Below, piece after piece: positions 37,463-45,130 of a DNA stretch of 54,609 bases. Location of the stretch: positions 1-54,609 of IMG/VR virus record IMGVR_UViG_3300031987_000009, one strand, 5' to 3'. The translations under genes were made by a program, and so were the position numbers. Each line of letters opens with the position of its first letter. Within the stretch, counting starts at the first letter, position 1. The notes beneath the pieces are model-generated. The model ran no database searches. It saw only the letters and a list, made by a program, of their open reading frames with translations, and was not told the DNA's origin. This stretch comes from a virus.

Positions 37463-37545
37463 TATGGGTGATGGGAGTCGAACCCATGAACTGCTACCAG
37501 ATATGGTCTTAAGCCATACGCATTTGACCACTTTGCTACACCCAT
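37463..37545 (-). tRNA. tRNA-Leu (anticodon UAA)
   Basis: The minus strand folds as a class II tRNA: acceptor ATGGGTG/CACCCAT, D arm starting GCAAAGTGGTCAAATGC, anticodon stem TATGG/CCATA with loop CTTAAGA (anticodon TAA), a long variable arm, T arm ATGGG-TTCGACT-CCCAT and discriminator A. There is no encoded CCA and no intron. It reads UUA, a frequent codon in this AT-rich virus. A TATA box (TTTAAATAG) lies about 40 bases upstream. Confidence 0.95.
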
Positions 37546-37579
37546 GCTCTGTTGACGTAACTCCAAGAATGCTTCAAAA

Positions 37580-37601
37580 CTATTTAAACCTATCGCTTAA
37601 C
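37580..37601 (-). promoter_or_regulatory. Leftward promoter for tRNA and replication genes
   Basis: Minus strand: GTTAAGCGATAGGT followed by TTAAATAG. The 14-base box is the left arm of a perfect inverted repeat with 37622-37635. Initiation near 37558 gives a tRNA leader of about 13 bases. Confidence 0.65.
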
Positions 37602-37621
37602 TTCGTCTGAAATTTGTGCAC

Positions 37622-37666
37622 GTTAAGCGATAGGTATTTATAGTATGATAACGTAGAGTAGTACTG
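37622..37666 (+). promoter_or_regulatory. Rightward promoter, duplicated element
   Basis: gttaagcgataggt (37622-37635) is followed by tatttatagtatg and then cgtagagtagtactg (37652-37666). The same TATA and leader words occur on the minus strand at 49414-49383. No rightward gene follows, so the product may be an ncRNA. Confidence 0.55.
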
Positions 37667-37714
37667 TCAATGTTTGGCACTGAACACCCTAAAACAACGT
37701 TTGTCCAGACAGAC

Positions 37715-37843
37715 TTAAGCATGTTTTAATATCTCGATGGTTTTGTCATAGATATATCTATCTACATCGTCATCTAATTCAAGTGCTCTTTGTATATCGC
37801 TTATACATTCATTGATTATCATTCGGTTATCTTTGTTATTCAT
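37715..37843 (-). CDS. Small hypothetical protein
   Basis: A 42-residue frame with GGAGATAATACA before ATG: MNNKDNRMIINECISDIQRA onward. Helical. It is isolated between regulatory elements. Unknown role. Confidence 0.55.
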   Translation of the reverse strand: MNNKDNRMIINECISDIQRALELDDDVDRYIYDKTIEILKHA

Positions 37844-38030
37844 TGTATTATCTCCATACTATCTTAGTCCAGACAGACTTAAGAAGACTTAAACAAATCA
37901 AAGATACATTAAGACTATCAATAATAGCCTTAGTCTGTCTTAGTTCTGTCTGGACTTAATCAGATTTAAACTATCTTAAACTAATATTGACTATCCTAAC
38001 CTAACCCCTATAATCCCCTTCCCTTTCCTT

Positions 38031-38615
38031 TCACTTGTCGAGCCATTCATTGAGTGTTCCGTGATACTCTATTTTATCAACATATTTGCCCCATAACCAA
38101 GTTTGCAGATGCCTATATGTTATCTTCTTGCCATGACACATAATGTCATATGATATGTATTCACCATTATCAACATTAGTTATTACTAATCTACTTAGAT
38201 TATCACATGTGATAATGAATGTTTGGTCACCGTATGTCACAATCGATGTAGGTTCAATATATTTATCATGGTTTATACACATACATTGCACTTTATAATA
38301 TTGTTCAATATATAAATGATTGCAACTATGTTGAATTGTTACACATTCTTTATCTATACATAAACGCTTGAGTATATTCAGCAATTGTTTTTTTGTTAAA
38401 CCATATCTTAAAGAAATACTTGGATACATCAATGTCTTACATCTCATACACTCACCATTAGATGTATTATAAAGAATTACAGCCATTCCATCAATAGTCT
38501 CAGATTTGTATATCTCCATATTATAATAATATGGGTTATCATGTACTCTCATAGGCGTTCCAAATGGCATTTCTATTTCATCACTGTTGTCTGTAAACAC
38601 ATCTACTAATTTCAT
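38031..38615 (-). CDS. Hypothetical Cys-containing protein
   Basis: 194 residues from ATG 38615 (GAGGTAATTAGT upstream). GECMRCKTLMYPS and VQCMCINHD hint at metal binding; a helical middle (GLTKKQLLNILKRLCID) and hydrophobic strands follow. No family recognised. Confidence 0.68.
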   Translation of the reverse strand: MKLVDVFTDNSDEIEMPFGTPMRVHDNPYYYNMEIYKSETIDGMAVILYNTSNGECMRCKTLMYPSISLRYGLTKKQLLNILKRLCIDKECVTIQHSCNHLYIEQYYKVQCMCINHDKYIEPTSIVTYGDQTFIITCDNLSRLVITNVDNGEYISYDIMCHGKKITYRHLQTWLWGKYVDKIEYHGTLNEWLDK

Positions 38616-38641
38616 ACTAATTACCTCTGTCAAGTCTTTGG

Positions 38642-38923
38642 TTAATGCAACTGTTCATAACATTCTTTACAATAGTTTATATCCATATATCTATCACCAA
38701 TGCATTTAAGCATTGGAACTGAACGTTCACCTTTACTAAATTTATAACCACAGTCATAGCAATATCTCTGTTTTCTTTCCGTTGGTTTTTTAACATGTAT
38801 TTCAAACGGCTCTATTATATTTTTATCTGTATCAATATACCCATTATTGACCAGTATATCTAAAATATTAGCCTGATTGATTAAATCAATGTCATCATCT
38901 TTATTTATTGTCATTAATTTCAT
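38642..38923 (-). CDS. Zinc-ribbon protein
   Basis: 93 residues from ATG 38923. The C-terminal half has YCYDCGYKFSKGE and YCKECYEQLH, a clear CxxC...CxxC ribbon. Probably binds nucleic acid or protein. The region 38924-39036 before it holds stem-loop E3. Confidence 0.75.
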   Translation of the reverse strand: MKLMTINKDDDIDLINQANILDILVNNGYIDTDKNIIEPFEIHVKKPTERKQRYCYDCGYKFSKGERSVPMLKCIGDRYMDINYCKECYEQLH

Positions 38924-38957
38924 ATTAATTACCTCTAATAACGTCATATAGCCTCAC

Positions 38958-39016
38958 TGTGAAGACTTTAGTATGCTACACGACTGATAGTACCTATAAC
39001 ACACAAAGTCTTCACA
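38958..39016. repeat. Stem-loop element E3
   Basis: Perfect 12-base arms tgtgaagacttt (38958-38969) and aaagtcttcaca (39005-39016). The loop has ATAGTACCTATAAC, matching the E1 loop. It lies between the zinc-ribbon gene and the 39192 gene. Confidence 0.7.
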
Positions 39017-39036
39017 CAATCGATTCTGAGCAATCC

Positions 39037-39192
39037 TCAGGCACTTGTGTAATATCCTCTATTGTATTTCAGATTATCTAACTCTTGCTTCATTTGTTTT
39101 ATAGCATCGTTACATCCAAATCCATCATCATCACATCCATAGTCTTTGAGTATGTTAATAGTCTGACTATCTAAATATACATCTTTACCCAT
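39037..39192 (-). CDS. Small hypothetical protein
   Basis: A 51-residue frame with GAGGTGATGAATA before ATG: MGKDVYLDSQTINILKDYGC onward, with two Cys in an acidic loop. It lies immediately after the E1-like gene and may belong to the conjugation operon. Unknown. Confidence 0.65.
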   Translation of the reverse strand: MGKDVYLDSQTINILKDYGCDDDGFGCNDAIKQMKQELDNLKYNRGYYTSA

Positions 39193-39203
39193 TATTCATC
39201 ACC

Positions 39204-39881
39204 TCAATACACAAATACGTTTCCATCTGCTGTTATCTCATTATGTTCTCTGTTAACTTCATATACAATAGGATATTCATAATCCATTAACCATGCTCTC
39301 ATATGTCTAATCATATCTGATGTAATATCCAATGCAATGTATATAATTGCCTTTGCAGTACATCTTGGTTGTTCCTGTTCAGATTGTGGGAAGAAGTATT
39401 GTTGATACTTGTATACTTCATCAGAATTATGAATATCAACCGTAAACACTTGGTAGTATTGACCACCTAATCTACCATCGATAATACATTTCACATCACT
39501 ACTTTTAGCATTACGTAGACACATCTCTCTACTACTAATGGTATCTGTACCTAACATCAATACATCACAATCAAACTTTGTGTCCTTGCCTACACGTTTA
39601 TTAACTGCATTGATTTTGATACCAGTACGTTCTCTCACAATTTCTTGCATAGCACATACCTTAAACATACCAATATGTCTCAAATCAAAGTTCTGGTTAG
39701 GTAGGTTATGTGCTTCAACTTTATCATCATCATATACCGTGATATTCTTAATACCCATTTGTGCAAGGTATAGTACCAAAAATGAACCTATACCACCACA
39801 TCCTACTACTGCAACATTCGTATCACTATACTTATCTGGATTAAACCATTCCATTTGTCGTGTGTATTCTATGCTTGTCAT
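39204..39881 (-). CDS. E1/ThiF-like ubiquitin-activating enzyme
   Basis: 225 residues. The adenylation domain has VAVVGCGGIGSF (nucleotide loop, G27-S33), VYDDDKVEAHNLPNQNF (ATP/Mg-contacting D and N-x-x-x-Q), and PRCTAKAIIYIALDIT, in which C174 fits the E1 catalytic-Cys position. Such enzymes adenylate the C-terminal glycine of ubiquitin-like proteins and pass it on as a thioester. It closes a leftward operon with Ubl, E2-like and JAMM genes. Compact size resembles prokaryotic E1s. Confidence 0.88.
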   Translation of the reverse strand: MTSIEYTRQMEWFNPDKYSDTNVAVVGCGGIGSFLVLYLAQMGIKNITVYDDDKVEAHNLPNQNFDLRHIGMFKVCAMQEIVRERTGIKINAVNKRVGKDTKFDCDVLMLGTDTISSREMCLRNAKSSDVKCIIDGRLGGQYYQVFTVDIHNSDEVYKYQQYFFPQSEQEQPRCTAKAIIYIALDITSDMIRHMRAWLMDYEYPIVYEVNREHNEITADGNVFVY

Positions 39882-39890
39882 GTTATCACT

Positions 39891-40205
39891 TCATTTTATT
39901 TCTTCAATTATATGAAACAGACCAACATGGTCTCCAAAGATAGTGTGTAATCCACCCTTATTTGTACCATAATAATTCAACCATGTTGGCAAACAATCAT
40001 TTATTCGTGCTTTAACAAACTTACCATCAGATGTCATCTCTGTTGGTTCTATTTCAACAAGTTTATTGAATTCACCTGTTCTGAATGGGTTACCACCTAT
40101 CTTACCTATACATCGTTTGCCTAAGTAGTTATTCTGAAACTCAGCCATATCATTATTTGAATACGACATATCTATATCAACACTGTTTATTTCAACTACC
40201 ATCAT
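39891..40205 (-). CDS. Unknown protein of the conjugation operon
   Basis: 104 residues with CIGKIGGNPFRTGEFNKLVE and VKARINDCLPTWLNYYGT; small beta-rich domain. TAATG couples it to the upstream gene and it is followed by the E1 gene. It could be a substrate adaptor or E1 partner; no family recognised. Confidence 0.7.
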   Translation of the reverse strand: MMVVEINSVDIDMSYSNNDMAEFQNNYLGKRCIGKIGGNPFRTGEFNKLVEIEPTEMTSDGKFVKARINDCLPTWLNYYGTNKGGLHTIFGDHVGLFHIIEEIK

Positions 40206-40780
40206 TAATCCTCCATGTTATCAAGTATGTTATATGCACCTATAATCTTATCCTCAAGTATGTTACTCAACACTACAAAATCTGTCATTCTGTAACATAA
40301 TTCTTTCATTACATCAAGTGTCACTTTTGTTCTGTTGTTGTAGATACTATTGAATACTTTACACATATCAAATGAGTGATATACATTGAATTCAAATATA
40401 GATGAACCAGTCTTAATCATAAAATCAATACAGTTATTGTATGTGAATTTTATCAGTGGATTACCAACAATATCACCCATTTTAAACGAATTTCTATTAA
40501 TTGATTTAAATGGATATTGGTTAAAGTAATCAGAATCAATATCCATGTACCCATTCTCTGTTGATAGATTATTTTTATACCCAATAAATATCACTTTCAA
40601 TCTTGTATCAATGTCAAAACCATATGTTTGTAGTCCATTTAAACAATCAGTGTGTATACATGGACTGAACAGTTCATATGGTGTATATTTGCTACCGGAA
40701 TGTGTGAATGCAGATGCTTTAGCATAACTCTTAGCCTCTCTTATCTGGTTTTGAAAGAATTGTTCCATTACATCATCCAT
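40205..40780 (-). CDS. Unknown protein of the conjugation operon
   Basis: 191 residues from ATG 40780 (GGTGATTAAA upstream). It has a helical start (QFFQNQIREAKSYAKASAFT), a middle beta region (RLKVIFIGYKNNLS), Cys in SPCIHTDCLNG and a helical C-terminus. It lies between the JAMM and E1-side genes. PRTRC-type clusters also carry unassigned partners. Function unknown. Confidence 0.7.
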   Translation of the reverse strand: MDDVMEQFFQNQIREAKSYAKASAFTHSGSKYTPYELFSPCIHTDCLNGLQTYGFDIDTRLKVIFIGYKNNLSTENGYMDIDSDYFNQYPFKSINRNSFKMGDIVGNPLIKFTYNNCIDFMIKTGSSIFEFNVYHSFDMCKVFNSIYNNRTKVTLDVMKELCYRMTDFVVLSNILEDKIIGAYNILDNMED

Positions 40781-40785
40781 TTTAA

Positions 40786-41553
40786 TCACCTAAATTGTGA
40801 ATACATTTCAACGAAACTTTCAATGTATTCATCATAATCTTCTTCACTATAATTATGCTTATCCCAATATGCATCAATTTGTTTATCTGTCATTGATTGT
40901 GCTTGTACACCATCCCATTCAAGTACTTCACGTTTGTTACTTGATGTCAACTCAACGTTGTTGTACGTTACAGTTGTTACTTTACTTTTGCCTTTCTTTT
41001 TATAGGTAAACTTCTTCTCACGTATCACACCTTCTGTATTTAACCAATCCATAACTTTTGGACTGTACCATTCTTCAACCATGACATTTACATCATCTAT
41101 CGTTACATGTTCAGGTTCAGAAGTGAACGGTGTGTCTACCAGCATATCAACTCTACCGGTAATTTCTTTCTTTTTATTTACGCATATACTAACGTAATAA
41201 TCATTATTGTAATCCAACCATTTCTCAATGTTATCATCATCGATTGAACTGAAGTTTGTATTCATATTAACATGGCTATGTACCCAACCATTTATTGGTA
41301 CATGAACATCTCTCATCAATGCTTCCGTTAATATATCATCTGTACCATATAATCCTTCATCTTGGTTCTTATCGAAATCACATGTACCACCAGTTACTTC
41401 CTGTGATGGTATAAATATTTCGTCTACTGTAATCATACCATTATCTTTATCAATACTGCAACTCATTAGTGCACCTACTTCAAGTTTACATACACTAACC
41501 ATTGTCCATATATCTGTCCATACATCTCTTGGTATATATATTCCTACTTCCAT
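40786..41553 (-). CDS. JAB/JAMM deubiquitinase-like metalloprotease
   Basis: 255 residues from ATG 41553 (GGAGATGTATAAA upstream). E25 in KLEVGAL and the exact HxH-x7-S-x2-D motif (H92, H94, S102, D105 in GWVHSHVNMNTNFSSIDDD) define an active MPN+ zinc protease. Such enzymes trim or remove ubiquitin-like modifiers; here the substrate is probably the GGG-tailed Ubl encoded upstream. The C-terminal 100 residues (EEWYSPKVMDWLNTEGVIRE and a lysine-rich stretch) are an extra domain. Confidence 0.92.
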   Translation of the reverse strand: MEVGIYIPRDVWTDIWTMVSVCKLEVGALMSCSIDKDNGMITVDEIFIPSQEVTGGTCDFDKNQDEGLYGTDDILTEALMRDVHVPINGWVHSHVNMNTNFSSIDDDNIEKWLDYNNDYYVSICVNKKKEITGRVDMLVDTPFTSEPEHVTIDDVNVMVEEWYSPKVMDWLNTEGVIREKKFTYKKKGKSKVTTVTYNNVELTSSNKREVLEWDGVQAQSMTDKQIDAYWDKHNYSEEDYDEYIESFVEMYSQFR

Positions 41554-41568
41554 TTTATACATCTCCAT

Positions 41569-42474
41569 TTATATTAATTCAAGTGTTTCCATCAAATTAC
41601 GTACGTCATTATGTAATTCAATTTCATTATAGTTTATGTCTACTAACCAATCAACTATGTTCATAATCGTTGCATCAAACACGATGGTTTTGTTGTATGT
41701 ATCATGGCAAATTACTCCATCTATACAATTAAAATCACTAAGTATATCATCCAATTGTCCTTCATAACGTTCTTCTACACCATGTATCTCTGATTTAGCC
41801 CAAGGTATATCAACAGTTGCTCTACAATTACACTCAACACATGTGAAACTATCGAAATCATCACAATCTCTGCAATAACATAACAACTCAAAGCATCCAT
41901 CATGTGTACAGTGACTACATGGATTTACACTTACTGGATTATAAAATGGATTTTCTGCTGACCATTTGCTCATGAAATCACGTAACGATAACATAAACAT
42001 AATTATATCACCGCTTTCTACGTAATCATCAATGATACCAAACGAACCACCCCAACATATATCACCATCACTACTTATGTTTGGATGTACACTATGAAAC
42101 CCACAATTTAATCCATCAGTTGGTAATACTAATAATTGTCCGCCATCAAATAAGCATACCTTATATGGAACAATACTGATATTACAATCTGAGTCATATG
42201 CATCATGTTCTTCATGTACATCTTCAATTCCAGTACAATATATTTCAAAACATTTATCCTCTAAATTATAATCAACACTATTCACGAAATCAAGCATTTG
42301 TAATTCATCACACAATTCATAGAAATCTACTTTAATTTCAATTTCAAGTGAACCATGTCCTTCACGTTTGAAATCCTTTTCGGGTATGTTCATTTGCATT
42401 TGTTTTTTGTCGATGACATTGCCATCATCATCTTCAAAATGATATGTGCATAACGTATCAATTACCAATTTCAT
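41569..42474 (-). CDS. E2-like conjugating protein fused to a Cys-rich module
   Basis: 301 residues. Residues 40-125 are strands; HPNISSDGDICWGG (H130-P-N, C140) is the E2 active-site signature (HPNI...GxIC). A helical stretch follows (MFMLSLRDFMSKWSAENPFY), as in UBC C-terminal helices. Residues 186-217 hold ten Cys plus a His (CSHCTHDGCFELLCYCRDC, then CVECNC), a zinc module not usual in E2. The C-terminus is a further 80-residue domain. It lies between Ubl and JAMM genes. Confidence 0.82.
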   Translation of the reverse strand: MKLVIDTLCTYHFEDDDGNVIDKKQMQMNIPEKDFKREGHGSLEIEIKVDFYELCDELQMLDFVNSVDYNLEDKCFEIYCTGIEDVHEEHDAYDSDCNISIVPYKVCLFDGGQLLVLPTDGLNCGFHSVHPNISSDGDICWGGSFGIIDDYVESGDIIMFMLSLRDFMSKWSAENPFYNPVSVNPCSHCTHDGCFELLCYCRDCDDFDSFTCVECNCRATVDIPWAKSEIHGVEERYEGQLDDILSDFNCIDGVICHDTYNKTIVFDATIMNIVDWLVDINYNEIELHNDVRNLMETLELI

Positions 42475-42499
42475 TTAATCATCTCCATTTAAAAATATT

Positions 42500-42525
42500 A
42501 AATGTGGGTAATTATACCCACATTT
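42500..42525 (-). terminator. Hairpin between Ubl and E2 genes
   Basis: Perfect 11-base arms aaatgtgggta (42500-42510) and its complement (42515-42525) with a four-base loop; on the minus strand TAATATTTTT follows. It looks like a terminator or attenuator that would let Ubl mRNA exceed that of the enzymes. Confidence 0.65.
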
Positions 42526-42528
42526 TAT

Positions 42529-42786
42529 TTATACTATGTGAACATTTGTGGACATACCACCACCAGATTTAGGTGCAGATACCATCACTGCTACTGTTTC
42601 ATCAGATACAATATCCGATGTGTTCTTTACACCATGATTTGTATTGACTGAATCAGCAGTTACATCAAATGCTGCATAGATGACATCGCCATATGTTACA
42701 TCAACTCTGTCAAGTTCTTCTTTGAGTTCATCCATGTTTACAAATTCTCTCTCGTTACCCATACCTACTCTAATTTCTGTTGCCAT
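42529..42786 (-). CDS. Ubiquitin-like modifier with GGG and C-terminal tail
   Basis: 85 residues. Two opening strands (ATEIRVGMGNEREFVNMDEL), a helix (DELKEELDRV) and further strands (VIYAAFDVTADSV, ETVAVMVSAPK) fit a beta-grasp fold. G75-G77 are followed by eight residues MSTNVHIV, so the protein would need trimming, which a JAMM protease could do. No Cys or extra domain. AAAGGAGAAATGAACA precedes ATG. It is the first gene of the operon, as in many modifier systems. Confidence 0.72.
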   Translation of the reverse strand: MATEIRVGMGNEREFVNMDELKEELDRVDVTYGDVIYAAFDVTADSVNTNHGVKNTSDIVSDETVAVMVSAPKSGGGMSTNVHIV

Positions 42787-42887
42787 TTGTTCATTTCTCC
42801 TTTAGTTCTTATGGATAGTATACATTGGCATTAATTGTGCTAAAATCAATGCATACATACCTTTCACAAAAATAAAAGAGATGATGA
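42787..42887. other. Leader region of the Ubl gene
   Basis: This short region holds an 18-codon open frame on the minus strand, 42858-42802 (MYALILAQLMPMYTIHKN), with only a weak site upstream. It may be a leader peptide or chance. No clear BRE/TATA was seen, so the operon promoter is not located. Confidence 0.25.
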
Positions 42888-43199
42888 TTAATTTTGGTAA
42901 TCATCCAATCTCAATTGTCCTTTACCAAACATTTCGTATTCACTCATTGCTACTTGTCCGATGTACTCACCGTTTTCCCATATTGGAAACCATAACCCCG
43001 GATTTAAATGTAATCGTACTATACTTGGATTTTCGCTTGCTTGTTCATTTATGTCATGCTATGTAGTCATCAATCCAGTATTACGAATGTACATAAACCT
43101 TTCATAATCACCCACTTCATCTGCTGCACGTCTACGTCTATTCATCCTATGCTAATACTGACTTTTAGTTATCAGTTTGTTTCTATCATCATCGTTCAT
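42888..43199 (-). CDS. Hidden gene containing two TAG codons
   Basis: A 103-codon frame in an otherwise empty interval: MNDDDRNKLITKSQY, TAG (43152-43154), HRMNRRRRAADEVGDYERFM, YIRNTGLMTT, TAG (43059-43061), HDINEQASENPSIVRLHLNP, then GLWFPIWENGEYIGQVAMSE to TAA 42888. The downstream part is highly protein-like with no other stops. The Arg-rich block may bind nucleic acid. Invisible under the standard code. It lies just upstream of the Ubl gene. Confidence 0.75.
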
Positions 43200-43234
43200 T
43201 TTATCAAATCCTCATGTTTTAGAAAGTCTATCCA

Positions 43235-43756
43235 TCAATTCCTTGTTTGTTCATTATTAGTTTCCTTTTCTTTTTCTTTGATTTTTTTTACACACTGTTC
43301 CTATGTTTCGCATAGTTCTGTTCCCCTCTGAATTCTGCCTGTTCCACCTCCATTAGGCGTACAATGAAATATAATTGATGTCCCATCCTTGGATTGTGTG
43401 CTAACTATTTTGGATATTTTTGCTCTTCTTGGTACATCATATGTACTGGGAATTGTACCAGATATACATTTGGGACATCGCAGGTATTCATCTATCCCCT
43501 CCGCCTTTACCTTGCCTGTGCCGTTACAGAAGGGACACATTTGTCTGTCCTCTGTTTCAACCGGTATCCATACTTCCTGTCCAATACTGTAATTTCTAAA
43601 TAAATCTTTGATGACTTCCTCTTTAGCATCTTTCATAGACACATGTTTTGAAGTATCTTTTTTCAATTCATGAAGTTCTTTTGACAGTTCATCACACAGT
43701 GTAAGTACATCTTCCATCGCCACTATTGCTCTGTTAAGTCGTTTATCTATTCCCAT
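43235..43756 (-). CDS. DnaJ-type zinc-finger protein with in-frame TAG
   Basis: The standard reading ends at TAG 43301-43303 after RGTELCET; in frame it continues EQCVKKIKEKEKETNNEQTR to TGA 43235. CPFCNGTGKV and later CPKCISGTI give the CxxCxGxG...CxxC zinc pattern of DnaJ central domains and phage regulators. The N-terminal half is a helical region with a Lys-rich stretch. Total about 173 codons. Confidence 0.68.
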
Positions 43757-44069
43757 TATTTTTCTCCATTGTTTCTATGAAACCTTTTATGAAATTAATT
43801 CCGTGTTTGTCTTTAATGTCTTGTAGTTTGTTTGTGCTTTCTTTAATTTCCTCTTGTTTTTCATACTCTCTGATAACATCGATGTTTTGCACACCATATA
43901 CGTGTACTTTATATGGATCTTTTATATGTATATCATCTATACGTATGAATGTATGACATATATCTTCCATTAATTTTTCATATGTCAGTTTGTTTATAAT
44001 TTTGTCTAGAGTGTCTCGTGCAGGTGGCATAAAGAATACTACATTAAATCGAAGTGAATTTTCACACAT
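43743..44069 (-). CDS. Hypothetical protein
   Basis: 108 residues, MCENSLRFNVVFFMPPARDT with mixed alpha/beta and a helical C-terminus. AGAGGTAAAAC precedes ATG. No family recognised. Confidence 0.68.
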   Translation of the reverse strand: MCENSLRFNVVFFMPPARDTLDKIINKLTYEKLMEDICHTFIRIDDIHIKDPYKVHVYGVQNIDVIREYEKQEEIKESTNKLQDIKDKHGINFIKGFIETMEKNNGNR

Positions 44070-44385
44070 GTTTTACCTCTGTTGGTTCTTGCTCATCAAA
44101 CTCTTTTATATATTCCATGAAGTCATCGTATATAACTGCAAAATCAACATAATCCATGTCAATCTGACTGTACACATCTTTATCAATGATGTATACATAT
44201 TGTCCATAATCACGTTTGATTTCGTTTATAAAATATGTTGTTTCAATGTAACATTGCAAGTCATCAGGTGATGTTATATCACCTTCCCTAAATGAATTGA
44301 TTATCCCTTGTTGTACTTCATAATTATTACGTAATGTCAATGACATTCTGTCTGTTATGTAATCTCTGAATCCATCTTCATCCAT
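44062..44385 (-). CDS. Hypothetical protein
   Basis: 107 residues, acidic, helical. Starts MDEDGFRDYITDRMSLTLRN after AAAGGTGATTAAAC. Unknown. Confidence 0.68.
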   Translation of the reverse strand: MDEDGFRDYITDRMSLTLRNNYEVQQGIINSFREGDITSPDDLQCYIETTYFINEIKRDYGQYVYIIDKDVYSQIDMDYVDFAVIYDDFMEYIKEFDEQEPTEVKHV

Positions 44386-44397
44386 GTTTAATCACCT

Positions 44398-44700
44398 TTA
44401 TTTCTGTACAAGTTTCACTTGGTCAAACATATTCTCAACAATTTTTGCCATTCTTTCATTAACTGCTTCATATACACCATCACATTCTGTCCAAATACCG
44501 TCATCTATGTAATATTCTTTGAATGATTTCTTAATCTGTTCTTGTCCTTCATCTGATTTGATGTGTTCAATCAACGCTTTCCTAACTGCATTCCTGATAG
44601 CATCCTCATACATTTCTTCTTCTATGATTAATTCAATGTCATCTTTCATGTTGTTACATATGATTTCTTTAATGTCTTGCTCTGAAATTTCAATCATCAT
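44398..44700 (-). CDS. Hypothetical helical protein
   Basis: 100 residues, MMIEISEQDIKEIICNNMKD, very acidic and helical; may be a multimeric regulator. GAGATGATTAT lies upstream. Confidence 0.66.
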   Translation of the reverse strand: MMIEISEQDIKEIICNNMKDDIELIIEEEMYEDAIRNAVRKALIEHIKSDEGQEQIKKSFKEYYIDDGIWTECDGVYEAVNERMAKIVENMFDQVKLVQK

Positions 44701-44704
44701 ATAA

Positions 44705-44971
44705 TCATCTCATGTTGTACTTCTTATTCAATTCATCAATCAATGTAGTTACATTGTCATTATTATGCCGAACTTTCTGCATATCTTCCTGTGACATACA
44801 TAATGTACGTTTGTCATATTGATAAAACCTGTTTGCTACATCATCAATGTTACGACAATTTGGATATGTAGCAATCGGTGTATCGCTACCATACTTACTT
44901 CTGTCACTATACACGTAACCAGTGTTACCTTTAATAGCAAATGATATGCTATCGTTATGTGTTAATGCCAT
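44705..44971 (-). CDS. Hypothetical protein
   Basis: 88 residues from ATG 44971 (GGGTGAATAC upstream), MALTHNDSISFAIKGNTGYV. Unknown alpha/beta protein. Confidence 0.66.
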   Translation of the reverse strand: MALTHNDSISFAIKGNTGYVYSDRSKYGSDTPIATYPNCRNIDDVANRFYQYDKRTLCMSQEDMQKVRHNNDNVTTLIDELNKKYNMR

Positions 44972-44975
44972 GTAT

Positions 44976-45125
44976 TCACCCACTATTCTGCTTACGATAT
45001 TTCAATTTACTATCATTCCATATATTACATTCACCAGTTGTATGCTCACATTTACGCATTGATATAGCACATAAAAGTGTACCACAATCGGTACACTCAA
45101 TACATGCTGGACAATACTTAGACAT
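44976..45125 (-). CDS. Small Cys-rich zinc protein
   Basis: A 49-residue frame with eight Cys: MSKYCPACIECTDCGTLLCA, then CEHTTGEC. Two CxxC knuckles indicate zinc binding. Starts two codons after the previous stop. Confidence 0.7.
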   Translation of the reverse strand: MSKYCPACIECTDCGTLLCAISMRKCEHTTGECNIWNDSKLKYRKQNSG

Positions 45126-45130
45126 TGCTA

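Noticed and set aside
42802-42858. 18-codon open frame before the Ubl gene as a gene
   Set aside because: Too short, weak start site and no conservation visible; mentioned only as leader-region content.
43041-43331. 96-codon plus-strand frame
   Set aside because: It is antisense to the hidden TAG-containing gene and the extended zinc-finger gene; composition is His/Ser/Phe-rich as in other shadows.
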